Origin: CALNYZ01 sp942490945
Lineage (GTDB): Bacteria > Pseudomonadota > Gammaproteobacteria > UBA6429 > Thiohalophilaceae
DNA: 64,000 bases
Assembly: GCA_942490945.1 (NCBI GenBank)
Contig: CALNYZ010000044.1
Location: forward strand, 1-64,000
Direction: 5' to 3'
The notes below the pieces were generated by a model. The model worked only from the letters and a program-made list of their open reading frames with translations, had not been told where the DNA came from and searched no databases. Both the position numbers and the translations under genes were made by a program. Positions 1 to 7,810 of the stretch are shown piece by piece. The stretch's first letter is position 1; every line of letters starts with the position of its first letter.

Positions 1-488
1 TGCATATAAGCAAGATATGCCTTTTGCAAATCTGCTACTTCCGGATACAGATTTGCGACAAATGTCGAATCCAGCTTGTCTAGGTCGCATTCACTAATAA
101 ACCAGCGTTGCTCTGGCCAATCGTGAGTTATGGCAGATATTCCGTCTGACATGTGTCGTAGCATTAATGCATGCGAATATGGTTCACCCCAAATAAGAAC
201 AGGTTGCTTGGACATGACCAGTCTTTGCAACATGGTCGAACCGCATCGCCATCCAGATGATAATATAAAAACTGGTTTTTCCTGTGAGGTACTTTTCACA
301 TCCGGCCAACGCTGCTGGATAATTTCCAGGGCAGCTTTTACAGAGCGTCCGCGTTGCACAGATTTTTTAAAATGCTTCCGGGCGTTAATGGTTCCGAATT
401 TCGCTTCATAGAATGAAACGGCGAATCTTGCGCTTGAGCCAATTAAATTATTTCTGGAGAGTAAATATTTTGCGAGTCTACGTATCAT
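1..488 (-). CDS. P-loop sulfotransferase family protein, C-terminus cut by window edge
   Basis: An open minus-strand frame runs from an ATG at 488 off the left edge; about 162 codons are visible and an in-frame TGA lies five codons upstream of the ATG. Residues 73-90 carry VFILSSGWRCGSTMLQRL, a typical PAPS 5'-phosphosulfate-binding loop at the end of a beta strand, as in sulfotransferase families that sulfate carbohydrates or small molecules. The 3'-phosphate-binding half and the C-terminus lie outside the window, so substrate and completeness cannot be judged. It is divergent from purE. The N-terminal 70 residues are basic with no clear signal peptide, so a cytoplasmic enzyme is likely. Confidence 0.75.
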   Translation of the reverse strand, partial: MIRRLAKYLLSRNNLIGSSARFAVSFYEAKFGTINARKHFKKSVQRGRSVKAALEIIQQRWPDVKSTSQEKPVFILSSGWRCGSTMLQRLVMSKQPVLIWGEPYSHALMLRHMSDGISAITHDWPEQRWFISECDLDKLDSTFVANLYPEVADLQKAYLAYM

Positions 489-687
489 TGTATATTTTCA
501 CTTGTATTTTTATTCTTCTGGTTTTGACATTTGTAGAAATACTCCGAGACAGGGTAACTGCTTTCTGGCTCGGGACAACAACAATTGTACTATCTTTCCA
601 ATATAATATTCATCAAACAGCATAATTGTTGGTCATTATGCTTCGACAGATTTCCCCTCTGGTATACATAAACAAGACATATCAGTA

Positions 688-693
688 TATAAT
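688..693 (+). promoter_or_regulatory. Candidate -10 element of the purEK promoter
   Basis: A perfect TATAAT lies 75 nt upstream of the purE ATG in an AT-rich stretch. No good -35 hexamer is seen 16-18 bp upstream, so this is only a candidate. Confidence 0.35.
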
Positions 694-711
694 ATACTCA
701 ATAATTGCCAT

Positions 712-727
712 GGAAAATTAATTTTCC
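712..727. repeat. 16-bp perfect palindrome in the purE leader
   Basis: GGAAAATTAATTTTCC is fully self-complementary and sits 41 nt before the purE ATG, downstream of the candidate -10 element. It could be an operator half-site pair or a short RNA hairpin. It does not match the enteric PurR box (ACGCAAACGTTTGCGT). Confidence 0.5.
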
Positions 728-767
728 CTGAACCGGATTTCAATCATTCACAAATGAGTAAAATTTT

Positions 768-1262
768 ATGAGCTCACCACTGGTAGCAGTAATTATGGGT
801 TCCCAATCGGACTGGTCGACAATGGAACACGCCTGCACGATGCTATCTGTGCTCGGCATTGAGTATGAAACATCGATTGTTTCTGCGCACCGTACACCTG
901 ATCGATTATTTGATTTCGCAGAAAAAGCAGCGGATCGTGGCGTTCAGGTTATTATTGCAGGTGCAGGTGGCGCAGCACATTTGCCTGGCATGGTCGCAGC
1001 CAAGACCTGGTTGCCGGTACTGGGGGTACCAATTAAATCACATGCTCTAAATGGCATGGATTCCCTGTTATCTATTGTCCAAATGCCGGCAGGCATACCG
1101 GTCGGCACGCTTGCCATAGGCGATGCTGGCGCTAAAAATGCCGCCTTACTGGCTGCCAGTATTCTTGCCACGGCCCACCCCGAGATCCGCAAGGAACTTG
1201 TTAATTATCGTCTGGCACAAACCGACTCGGTTTTGGCGCATACTGAACCCAGATCAAAGTAA
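768..1262 (+). CDS. purE: N5-carboxyaminoimidazole ribonucleotide mutase PurE
   Basis: This 164-residue protein matches class I PurE in length and motifs. MGSQSDW near the N-terminus binds the nucleotide phosphate, SAHRTP carries the conserved active-site His, and AGAGGAAHLPGM and GIPVGTLAIG follow in the usual order. PurE moves the carboxylate of N5-CAIR to carbon 4 to give CAIR, step 6 of de novo IMP synthesis, in the cytoplasm. Its TAA overlaps the purK ATG by one base (TAATG), so the two form one operon with likely translational coupling. It needs PurK to supply N5-CAIR. Confidence 0.97.
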   Translation: MSSPLVAVIMGSQSDWSTMEHACTMLSVLGIEYETSIVSAHRTPDRLFDFAEKAADRGVQVIIAGAGGAAHLPGMVAAKTWLPVLGVPIKSHALNGMDSLLSIVQMPAGIPVGTLAIGDAGAKNAALLAASILATAHPEIRKELVNYRLAQTDSVLAHTEPRSK

Positions 1263-2347
1263 TGCGAGTAGGTGTATTAGGTTCCGGGCAGCTGGGAAAA
1301 ATGCTCGCATTGGCTGGTATTCCTCTGGGAATGGAATTTGTTTTCTATGGACCTGATCCCGAGCCCTGTGTTAAAGGTCTTGGGAAAGTTATTATTGCGG
1401 AATTTACCGATCAGGTCAGGCTCACTGAATTTATTTCGTCTGTTGATGTTGTTACGCCAGAATCTGAACACATCCCCTATGATGTATTGGCATTTGTTGA
1501 GTCAAAAATTCCTTTACATGCCAATGCCCAGGCTGTTGCCATTGCGCAAAATCGTCTTAAAGAAAAAAACTTTCTCCGTGATCTGGGCATCCCGGTTCCG
1601 GACTTTACCCCGGTAAGTGATGCGGATTCGATGCAGCAGTTACTGAATGAAAAACCGGGCCCGTTCATCGTTAAAACCTGTTTTGAAGGTTACGACGGCA
1701 AAGGACAGGCTGCCCTGAATTCTGCAGATGACATCCCTGCCATTGTCTCATCTATTGGCAACACACAACTCGTTGCAGAACAACGTATTGCATTTAACCG
1801 TGAGGTATCACAGGTTTGTGTGCGTAATCGTCTGGGTGATATTCGTTATTATCCGCTTACAGAAAATCTGCATCACCATGGAATTTTACGCAAATCTATT
1901 GTGTCGAAGGATGATCCGTTAGACGCACAAGCACGGGATTACGCCCGTCGTGTTCTCAATGCATTAAATTATGTTGGCGTAATGTGTTTCGAGTTTTTCG
2001 ACCACAATAACAGCTTGCTCGCAAACGAGATTGCACCACGGGTACATAACTCGGGACACTGGACGATTGAAGGTGCCGTTAGTAGCCAGTTTGAAAACCA
2101 TCTGCGCGCAATACTGGATTTGCCACTTGGCTCAACTGATTGTTACGGTTATAGCGTAATGTGTAACCTGCTCGAAACGACCCCGGATATCCCGGCACTT
2201 TTAGATATAAACGGCGCTCATGTACATATTTATGGCAAAGCAGCCCGATCCGGTCGCAAGCTGGGTCATGTTACGTTTTGTTATGATAACAGGCAGAAGC
2301 TTGATGAAAACACTGAAGTGCATAATAAAATCATTAACATTCGTTGA
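1262..2347 (+). CDS. purK: 5-(carboxyamino)imidazole ribonucleotide synthase PurK
   Basis: This 361-residue ATP-grasp enzyme uses ATP and bicarbonate to carboxylate AIR to N5-CAIR for PurE. It opens with a Rossmann-like VGVLGSGQLGKML motif. The ATP-grasp core holds FIVKTCFEGYDGKGQ (nucleotide-binding lysine and glycine loop), and FEFFDHNNSLLANEIAPRVHNSGH gives the metal-binding E-x-N region and the conserved H-N-S-G-H. Length fits the family. It starts one base before the purE stop is complete, indicating coupled translation. No terminator is obvious in the 30 nt before the convergent lipoprotein gene. Confidence 0.97.
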   Translation: MRVGVLGSGQLGKMLALAGIPLGMEFVFYGPDPEPCVKGLGKVIIAEFTDQVRLTEFISSVDVVTPESEHIPYDVLAFVESKIPLHANAQAVAIAQNRLKEKNFLRDLGIPVPDFTPVSDADSMQQLLNEKPGPFIVKTCFEGYDGKGQAALNSADDIPAIVSSIGNTQLVAEQRIAFNREVSQVCVRNRLGDIRYYPLTENLHHHGILRKSIVSKDDPLDAQARDYARRVLNALNYVGVMCFEFFDHNNSLLANEIAPRVHNSGHWTIEGAVSSQFENHLRAILDLPLGSTDCYGYSVMCNLLETTPDIPALLDINGAHVHIYGKAARSGRKLGHVTFCYDNRQKLDENTEVHNKIINIR

Positions 2348-2377
2348 AATTATTACAAACGCCTATAACTATCGACA

Positions 2378-2860
2378 TTAAAGTGAAATACCAATCCCGA
2401 AATGAAAACGGGTTTTTGTGCCTGAATCATCCGATTCAGACCATCGTTCCAGCTGCTGTGCTTGCACGGCTGGATAAGTGTAATCTGCTTCACCTACCTT
2501 TCCTTTGATATTATCCGTAACGGTACCGACTACAGATACCCATCGCCCTGCTGCATAATCTGCAGGTTCAAGAAAACCGCTCTGAATAATAATAAAACGA
2601 CCCTGTGCTGATGCACTACGCATTGGTACCCCATTTTCATTTACCGGGTAAGCCAGCACTTCTATCTGACTGCTGTTTTTCAGAACATCCGTCTTGATAA
2701 TTATCCCGCCCCAGAGCACTTTATTACCTTTATAAATATTTTCTGCCTGAACCATCTGTGGCAAAACACTGCGGTTTACACCTTCAACATTCAGGCTGGA
2801 TGTTGCACAGCCTGTGATCACAAATAATAAAGCCGATAAAAACATGAAATATTTATGCAT
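2378..2860 (-). CDS. Slp family outer-membrane lipoprotein (downstream copy)
   Basis: A 160-residue precursor with a lipoprotein signal peptide; the lipobox VITGC puts the lipidated Cys at residue 18. The mature part follows the Slp pattern: a VLWGGIII strand, a segment with LAYPVNENGVP, then QGRFIIIQSGFLEPADYAAGRWVSVVGTV and a final VGEADYTYPAV. Slp is an outer-membrane lipoprotein family induced by starvation or stationary phase in Escherichia coli. Its start lies 6 nt after the stop of a second slp-like gene on the same strand, so they are a tandem pair. AGGAAG lies about 12 nt before the ATG. Confidence 0.85.
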   Translation of the reverse strand: MHKYFMFLSALLFVITGCATSSLNVEGVNRSVLPQMVQAENIYKGNKVLWGGIIIKTDVLKNSSQIEVLAYPVNENGVPMRSASAQGRFIIIQSGFLEPADYAAGRWVSVVGTVTDNIKGKVGEADYTYPAVQAQQLERWSESDDSGTKTRFHFGIGISL

Positions 2861-2866
2861 ATGAAT

Positions 2867-3391
2867 CTACTGCTTCCTGATATGGTGCGGGTAATAATAT
2901 GGTCGATAAAAAGGATACCACGGGTCGTACCATGGATCATACCAGGGGTCATAGTCGTATGGTTCGGGTTTGGGCCACAAATAGGATCGTGTTACCGCTA
3001 CGACTGGATATTGATAATCAAATTCACCTACTTTAGTTACCAACCCACCCGTAACCTTACCCGATACTGACAAGCGTCGCCCATTTGCATAAATAGCAGG
3101 ATCACGAAAGCTGGGGAAGATGGCAATAAAGCGCCCGGTGCTTACATCCACATCTTTTGGTTCCCCTGACTCATAGAGTGGTTTCGCCAAAACTGTAATG
3201 TGTGTCTCATCCTGTTTTACATTTGTCTCCAGTATGATCCCGGCCCAGGCGACCGGCATATCACGATACTCATCCGGATTGACACCAACCACGTTCGGAA
3301 GCGGATTCACAGGCGGAATGGTGACGACAGGTTTGCTTGCACAACCTGATGCAATAAAGATGATTAACAGCAATAAATAACCGGATTTCAT
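2867..3391 (-). CDS. Slp family outer-membrane lipoprotein with aromatic DPWY-repeat tail
   Basis: From the ATG at 3391 the precursor is 174 residues and begins MKSGYLLLLIIFIASGC, a compact lipoprotein signal peptide with Cys at 17. An ATG at 3403 would add four residues; neither start has a clear Shine-Dalgarno sequence. The core repeats the Slp pattern seen in the next gene (VAWAGIILE, GRFIAIFPSFRDPAIYANGRRLSVSGKV, VGEFDYQYPVV). It differs in a C-terminal tail with three tandem DPWY units followed by a Tyr/Pro/His-rich stretch. It is first of the slp pair and divergent from hemN, with an FNR-like site in between that could also affect it. Confidence 0.83.
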   Translation of the reverse strand: MKSGYLLLLIIFIASGCASKPVVTIPPVNPLPNVVGVNPDEYRDMPVAWAGIILETNVKQDETHITVLAKPLYESGEPKDVDVSTGRFIAIFPSFRDPAIYANGRRLSVSGKVTGGLVTKVGEFDYQYPVVAVTRSYLWPKPEPYDYDPWYDPWYDPWYPFYRPYYYPHHIRKQ

Positions 3392-3502
3392 ATGGCATGC
3401 CATTGTTCAGGAATAAACTTACACTAAAAGTATAGAATGAATGCACCGCCAAATCATATCTATTTGTATATATTGAATAGACCTGAAATCCAGCCTGTCT
3501 AA

Positions 3503-3516
3503 CTGATCCAGATCAA
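3503..3516 (+). promoter_or_regulatory. FNR/Anr-type binding site upstream of hemN
   Basis: CTGATccagATCAA matches the FNR/Anr consensus TTGAT-N4-ATCAA at 9 of 10 defined positions. If centred at -41.5, transcription would start near 3551 and the -10 would fall on TAAATT (3539-3544), a class II activated layout. hemN is a known target of anaerobic activators of this family in pseudomonads. The site also lies upstream of the divergent slp pair. Confidence 0.65.
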
Positions 3517-3585
3517 GTGGCTGGCTGACACTTTCACGTAAATTAGTGCAATATTACGAATCCACACAGCAGTTATTATTTTATC

Positions 3586-4962
3586 GTGCCAGACCTAGAA
3601 TTCGACAGCCAGCTCATTCAACGCTATGACTTAAGCGGACCGCGCTATACGTCATATCCTACAGCCGTGCAATTTACTGAAGAATTTGGTATTGAAGATT
3701 ATAGACAGCAAATACAATCGAGTAATACTGCCAATCGTCCGTTGTCCTTGTACTTTCATTTACCGTTCTGTGACACAATTTGCTTTTATTGTGCCTGTAA
3801 TAAAATTGTTACGAAGAACCGAAATCGCGCGCAACCCTACCTGAATCTTCTTTACAAGGAAATGGCCTTACAAGCAGCGCTGTTTAATACCGCTCGCCCT
3901 GTTGATCAGTTACATTGGGGCGGGGGTACACCTACATTTATCAGTCATGGACAAATGCGTGACTTGATGCGAATTACCCGTGAATTGTTCAATTTGCATG
4001 AAGATGATAGCGGTGAATATTCCATCGAGATTGACCCACGTGAAGCAAACGCTGAAACCATTTTATTACTACGTGATCTTGGTTTTAATCGCCTCAGCCT
4101 GGGTGTACAGGACATAAACCCGAAGGTTCAGCTGGCCGTCAATCGTATTCAGTCAATCGAAGAAACGAATGAAGTAATCAACACCGCGCGCAGTGTCGGA
4201 TTTCACTCAATCAGTGTCGATCTGATTTATGGTCTGCCATTTCAGACCAAAGACTCGTTTAGTGAAACATTACAAACTGTCATCGAAATGCAGCCTGATA
4301 GACTGTCCGTATTTAACTACGCACACATGCCAGATATGTTCAAAACTCAACGACAGATTCGGAGCGAAGATTTACCAGATGCCCGAACAAAACTGGCCAT
4401 TCTGGAAATGAGCATCGATATGCTGACGACTTCCGGTTATGTATATATCGGCATGGATCATTTCGCCAGACCGGAAGACGAACTGACGCAAGCACAGGCT
4501 GATGGCCACCTTTATCGAAATTTTCAGGGTTATTCAACGCATGCGCATTGCGACCTGATTGGTATGGGTGTCACTTCAATCGGCAAAATACATGACAGCT
4601 ACAGTCAGAATTATCGAACACTGGATGATTATGAAAAATCAGTTGCTAATAATTCATTACCCATCTTCCGTGGCATTACCCTGACGACCGATGACAGACT
4701 TCGCCGAAAAATTATTACTGAACTCATATGTAACTTTAAACTCGATATAAATGCGATTGAGCATGAATATTCCATAAACTTTGATCAATATTTTTCAGAT
4801 ATAGCTCCTGCACTGCAAAGCATGCAAGATGATGGGCTAATCTTATCAGGAAAAAATATGATTGTGATAACAAACAAAGGTGGTTTGCTGGTCAGGAATA
4901 TTTGCATGTTATTTGATGCGTATATACGCAATTCATCACACCGTTATTCAAAAGTAATTTGA
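3586..4962 (+). CDS. hemN: Oxygen-independent coproporphyrinogen III oxidase HemN
   Basis: This 458-residue radical SAM enzyme makes protoporphyrinogen IX from coproporphyrinogen III without oxygen. The cluster motif is C62-x3-C66-x2-C69 followed by C71, the same spacing as the well-studied E. coli enzyme. YTSYPTAVQF near the N-terminus, GGGTPTFI, SLGVQDINPKVQ and the C-terminal HemN domain are present, and length matches true HemN rather than the shorter HemW paralogues. Translation begins at GTG (3586); no upstream ATG fits. The FNR-like box about 70 nt upstream fits activation under low oxygen. Confidence 0.95.
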   Translation: MPDLEFDSQLIQRYDLSGPRYTSYPTAVQFTEEFGIEDYRQQIQSSNTANRPLSLYFHLPFCDTICFYCACNKIVTKNRNRAQPYLNLLYKEMALQAALFNTARPVDQLHWGGGTPTFISHGQMRDLMRITRELFNLHEDDSGEYSIEIDPREANAETILLLRDLGFNRLSLGVQDINPKVQLAVNRIQSIEETNEVINTARSVGFHSISVDLIYGLPFQTKDSFSETLQTVIEMQPDRLSVFNYAHMPDMFKTQRQIRSEDLPDARTKLAILEMSIDMLTTSGYVYIGMDHFARPEDELTQAQADGHLYRNFQGYSTHAHCDLIGMGVTSIGKIHDSYSQNYRTLDDYEKSVANNSLPIFRGITLTTDDRLRRKIITELICNFKLDINAIEHEYSINFDQYFSDIAPALQSMQDDGLILSGKNMIVITNKGGLLVRNICMLFDAYIRNSSHRYSKVI

Positions 4963-4990
4963 TTTTACTCTGAATTTTATTATCGATAGA

Positions 4991-5479
4991 TTAGTATGGC
5001 CGTTTACGTACATGCAAACGAAACAGTATGCGAGATAAAAATATTTCGCTTATAAAAAACAATATCACTGTGGTTAGCATTGCTGTGGGTGACATCGCCA
5101 GTAATATTCCGATACCAATGACGGGAATGACTGATTCGGGGAGTTGATCCAGAAATAACGCCTGACTGCTTGGTGCAAGACCCATTCTTCTTTTAATAAA
5201 ACTGGAGAAAAGATCACCTGTCATCGCCAGAATTGCGAAACAGAGTCCAAAAAGCAAAGGGAAATTTAAAAAATAAGCTGCACCTGTTGTACAACACAAG
5301 GAAAAGACAATACCACGCCATGTTTTGCTGGAACCGAATAAAGGCAAGCCATCCTTTAATTTATATCCTCGATCCACTGGTGTCGCAAACCGACTTTTCA
5401 AAACACGTGCGGCTACAATTGGTGACCCATTGGCAACCCATAGAAATATCAGAAACTTGTATATATATTCCCAATCCAC
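4991..5479 (-). CDS. CarS-like (CDP-archaeol synthase/DUF46 family) membrane protein
   Basis: A 162-residue polytopic membrane protein. DGLPLFGSSKTWRG, TGDLFSSFIKRRMG and LDQLPESV are the charged motifs of the family that includes archaeal CDP-archaeol synthase, an integral membrane CTP transferase distantly related to CdsA. Bacterial members have no settled substrate; a CDP-activated lipid is an inference from the family. The start is GTG at 5479 with a weak ribosome-binding site. It follows the DUF368 gene on the same strand after 40 nt, so the two probably form an operon acting at the inner membrane on lipid carriers. Confidence 0.75.
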   Translation of the reverse strand: MDWEYIYKFLIFLWVANGSPIVAARVLKSRFATPVDRGYKLKDGLPLFGSSKTWRGIVFSLCCTTGAAYFLNFPLLFGLCFAILAMTGDLFSSFIKRRMGLAPSSQALFLDQLPESVIPVIGIGILLAMSPTAMLTTVILFFISEIFLSRILFRLHVRKRPY

Positions 5480-5519
5480 TCGGTTTACCAGAATTCACAA
5501 TGTTATACAGTAATATAAT

Positions 5520-6422
5520 TCAATGTTGTTTTGATGCCAGTCGATTTAAAACCATGACAACTATAAAACCGGCACAGATCAATAACATTGTATTTAAAAA
5601 TGTCATATCCAGCGCAGTTGGTAAAACTGGTGTCGATGAGACAAGCCGATCCTTGTTACGAATAGTTTCAAAAACCCGATCCTGAAATGGCCAAATCATC
5701 CATAAAGATCCGATTAAAATACCTTTTATCACTAACAAAGTTTGCTTGTAATAGTGATGGAGCAGCCAGACCAAAAATCGTGTAAAAACGACCAGGCCTG
5801 TTATCATGCCAAGTACAAATGGTATCAGTATGGAAAAATTCAGTTCGCCAAGCGCGCCAATGATATATGCATACTTACGCAGCATTAATAAAATAAATGA
5901 TCCGGATATACCAGGCAGAATCATCGCACTGATAGCAACGGCGCCACATATAAATATAAACCAGGCGCCATCTGGTGTATTCGTTGGCACCAGATTTACG
6001 ATAACCAGTCCCATAACAGTACCGGCGATCACGTATAAAGTGTCAATGAATTTAAAGTCCCGCACTTCTTTCATTAATATCACAATCGATGCCAGTATCA
6101 GGCCAAAAAAGAGACCATAAACTAATTCCGGATGCGTTTGAATCAACACAGGCAACGGGATGATTTTGGTAAAAACGACAAGTGCGCATGCAATACCAAT
6201 GACAAGCGGAATCAGAAAATTAAAATGTGGTCGTTGTACCAGACAGGAAATATTAAATCGAAACAGACACAATAGCCATTCCTTATCAAAAGACTTGATC
6301 GCCTCCAATAAACGCGTATATATACCCAATATTAGCGCCATCGTTCCACCGCTAACACCAGGCACCAGATCTGCGGAACCCATACAAAAACCTTTCGCCA
6401 CTAACGATACTGATTCTTTCAT
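5520..6422 (-). CDS. DUF368 polyprenyl-phosphate transporter (PopT family)
   Basis: A 300-residue integral membrane protein with about eight hydrophobic segments. The N-terminal GFCMGSADLVPGVSGGTMALILGIY and the internal MILPGISGSFILLMLRKY are the two duplicated glycine/proline-rich signature loops of DUF368. This family (PopT) has been shown to recycle undecaprenyl phosphate across the cytoplasmic membrane for peptidoglycan and surface-glycan synthesis; assignment here is by motif. It is upstream of the CarS-like gene in a two-gene unit. Start is ATG at 6422. Confidence 0.85.
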   Translation of the reverse strand: MKESVSLVAKGFCMGSADLVPGVSGGTMALILGIYTRLLEAIKSFDKEWLLCLFRFNISCLVQRPHFNFLIPLVIGIACALVVFTKIIPLPVLIQTHPELVYGLFFGLILASIVILMKEVRDFKFIDTLYVIAGTVMGLVIVNLVPTNTPDGAWFIFICGAVAISAMILPGISGSFILLMLRKYAYIIGALGELNFSILIPFVLGMITGLVVFTRFLVWLLHHYYKQTLLVIKGILIGSLWMIWPFQDRVFETIRNKDRLVSSTPVLPTALDMTFLNTMLLICAGFIVVMVLNRLASKQH

Positions 6423-6537
6423 GTAAAATTCACTTTATTTTATTGATTAACGGGATTGTATTATAAACTTCATATAACAAAGTTTGATTACAAGCATAAT
6501 ATTATATATAAGTTAGTGCTGGAAATACGTATGCAAC

Positions 6538-7281
6538 TTATTTATTTTTACAATTTTCATCGCGCGTACTTACCATCATATCGCGTGTCGATTCCAGACT
6601 CACTTTTTCATGTTCATTCATAGGCGCTGACAGCCGCTTGTTATATATTTCAATCATATTATTATATTTTTTGCACACTTCCTTTAACTGATTATTATTC
6701 TGGACCTGGTAGCGATTTTGTATTAACTGTTGGCGTATCTCGGGGTCCATTGTTTGCCATCCAGATCGTTGCCAGTCAGGAAAATCTTCTGCTGTTATTT
6801 TTCCGAATCCATTACGCACGCAGCGAGTATATGACAAATTGCCAATACGCGATATTTTCATGCTATTGTTATAACGAAACGACGCAACATAATTAATGAT
6901 ATTTATTGTAGCCGGAGTAAGTGAATTTAATCCTCCAAAATCCTTAAACACATGGGATATATCTTTTTTCTTTTTCATTGCAGGGTAAATTCCCTTCGCC
7001 ATTAATGAAACTTCACGACAAACCTCCTTGTTCTCGATATTAACGGTACCCAATTCATCGGGGCTGGATTTTCTTCCCACATTCAATTCCTGGCTAGTGG
7101 TTGTACCCTGGCAGGGTAGCTGGGAATAACTGACATTACCGGTATTATCAGTACAACGATAAACGCCCGCAACGACCACATGGGATGCCGAAGCGGCGAA
7201 AAAAACAATCAGAATCAAAAAACGCATAAGATTAATTATAGGATAGATATCCGGATTAAAAATACCTTTGTTATTGACCAT
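6538..7281 (-). CDS. DUF4124 domain periplasmic protein
   Basis: A 247-residue protein with an exported N-terminus (MRFLILIVFFAASASHVVVAG) followed at once by a DUF4124 module, VYRCTDNTGNVSYSQLPCQG, a short beta-hairpin domain common in gammaproteobacterial periplasmic proteins. The rest is charged, mostly helical by eye, and unrecognised. Two starts are possible. ATG 7281 has GGAAG nine bases upstream but places 18 residues before the signal peptide; ATG 7227 begins exactly at the signal peptide but lacks a Shine-Dalgarno sequence. The molecular role is unknown. It stands alone, with no same-strand gene close by. Confidence 0.7.
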   Translation of the reverse strand: MVNNKGIFNPDIYPIINLMRFLILIVFFAASASHVVVAGVYRCTDNTGNVSYSQLPCQGTTTSQELNVGRKSSPDELGTVNIENKEVCREVSLMAKGIYPAMKKKKDISHVFKDFGGLNSLTPATINIINYVASFRYNNSMKISRIGNLSYTRCVRNGFGKITAEDFPDWQRSGWQTMDPEIRQQLIQNRYQVQNNNQLKEVCKKYNNMIEIYNKRLSAPMNEHEKVSLESTRDMMVSTRDENCKNK

Positions 7282-7368
7282 CGATTAATGCTTCCAGTAC
7301 TAAAAAGTATATAATTAATGATAATTGTGTCTGTTACCGCTACCAAGACTGGCACTTTTCTTCTTTCA

Positions 7369-7483
7369 GGCAGCCGGTTGTTCCTCTCCCGTCTCAATTC
7401 AGATCCATGGTATTTGAAACAAATTATAGTCAGATATTGTAAAAATATCGCAATTGTTAGCAAACAGGGGGCAGCCGGTTGTT
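7369..7483. repeat. 14-bp direct repeat pair (GGCAGCCGGTTGTT)
   Basis: Two identical 14-bp copies lie at 7369-7382 and 7470-7483, 101 bp apart, in the gene-poor stretch 7282-7561. The second is followed by TTTAATCAACC, so GGTTG...CAACC can also form a small hairpin. They may be paired protein-binding sites or a remnant duplication. Apart from these I see nothing coding in 7282-7561. Confidence 0.45.
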
Positions 7484-7561
7484 TTAATCAACCAGAGCAG
7501 TGCCAGAAATTTTTTTATTGGCAGTATAAAGGTTTGGTAACGGTCATCCGATATGTTTATC

Positions 7562-7729
7562 ATGAACAGTCAACTCATAAGAACAAAAACCCCCTCCAAG
7601 GAGTCAGCAAACTCTGGACTTGTTCAAATTATTAGACGTATTGGATTGGCCGGCAGTCTGTTTTTTCTGATTAAAGGTGTGATGTGGCTGATTTTACCCG
7701 GGATCCTGGTATATCTCGGTATTGCCTGA
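7562..7729 (+). CDS. Small single-pass membrane protein, 55 aa
   Basis: ATG 7562 to TGA 7729 encodes 55 residues: a polar 24-residue N-terminus, then RRIGLAGSLFFLIKGVMWLI and LPGILVYLGIA. The compact hydrophobic tail with an internal Lys-Gly and Trp resembles small conserved membrane proteins common in Proteobacteria; I recognise the pattern but no function. No strong Shine-Dalgarno sequence precedes the ATG, and an AAGGAG inside the frame (about 7597) might serve a later start. It is the only plausible gene between 7281 and 7811. Confidence 0.45.
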   Translation: MNSQLIRTKTPSKESANSGLVQIIRRIGLAGSLFFLIKGVMWLILPGILVYLGIA

Positions 7730-7810
7730 ATGCCCACATTTGCGGCCTGAACTATACAACTTCTACCCTTCTGTCGACCTCTGCTTGCCAAATACGTTTG
7801 GCCTGGACAA

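Noticed and set aside
130..411. 93-codon plus-strand frame
   Set aside because: It is antisense to the sulfotransferase frame, whose PAPS loop is clear; no ribosome-binding site or family pattern.
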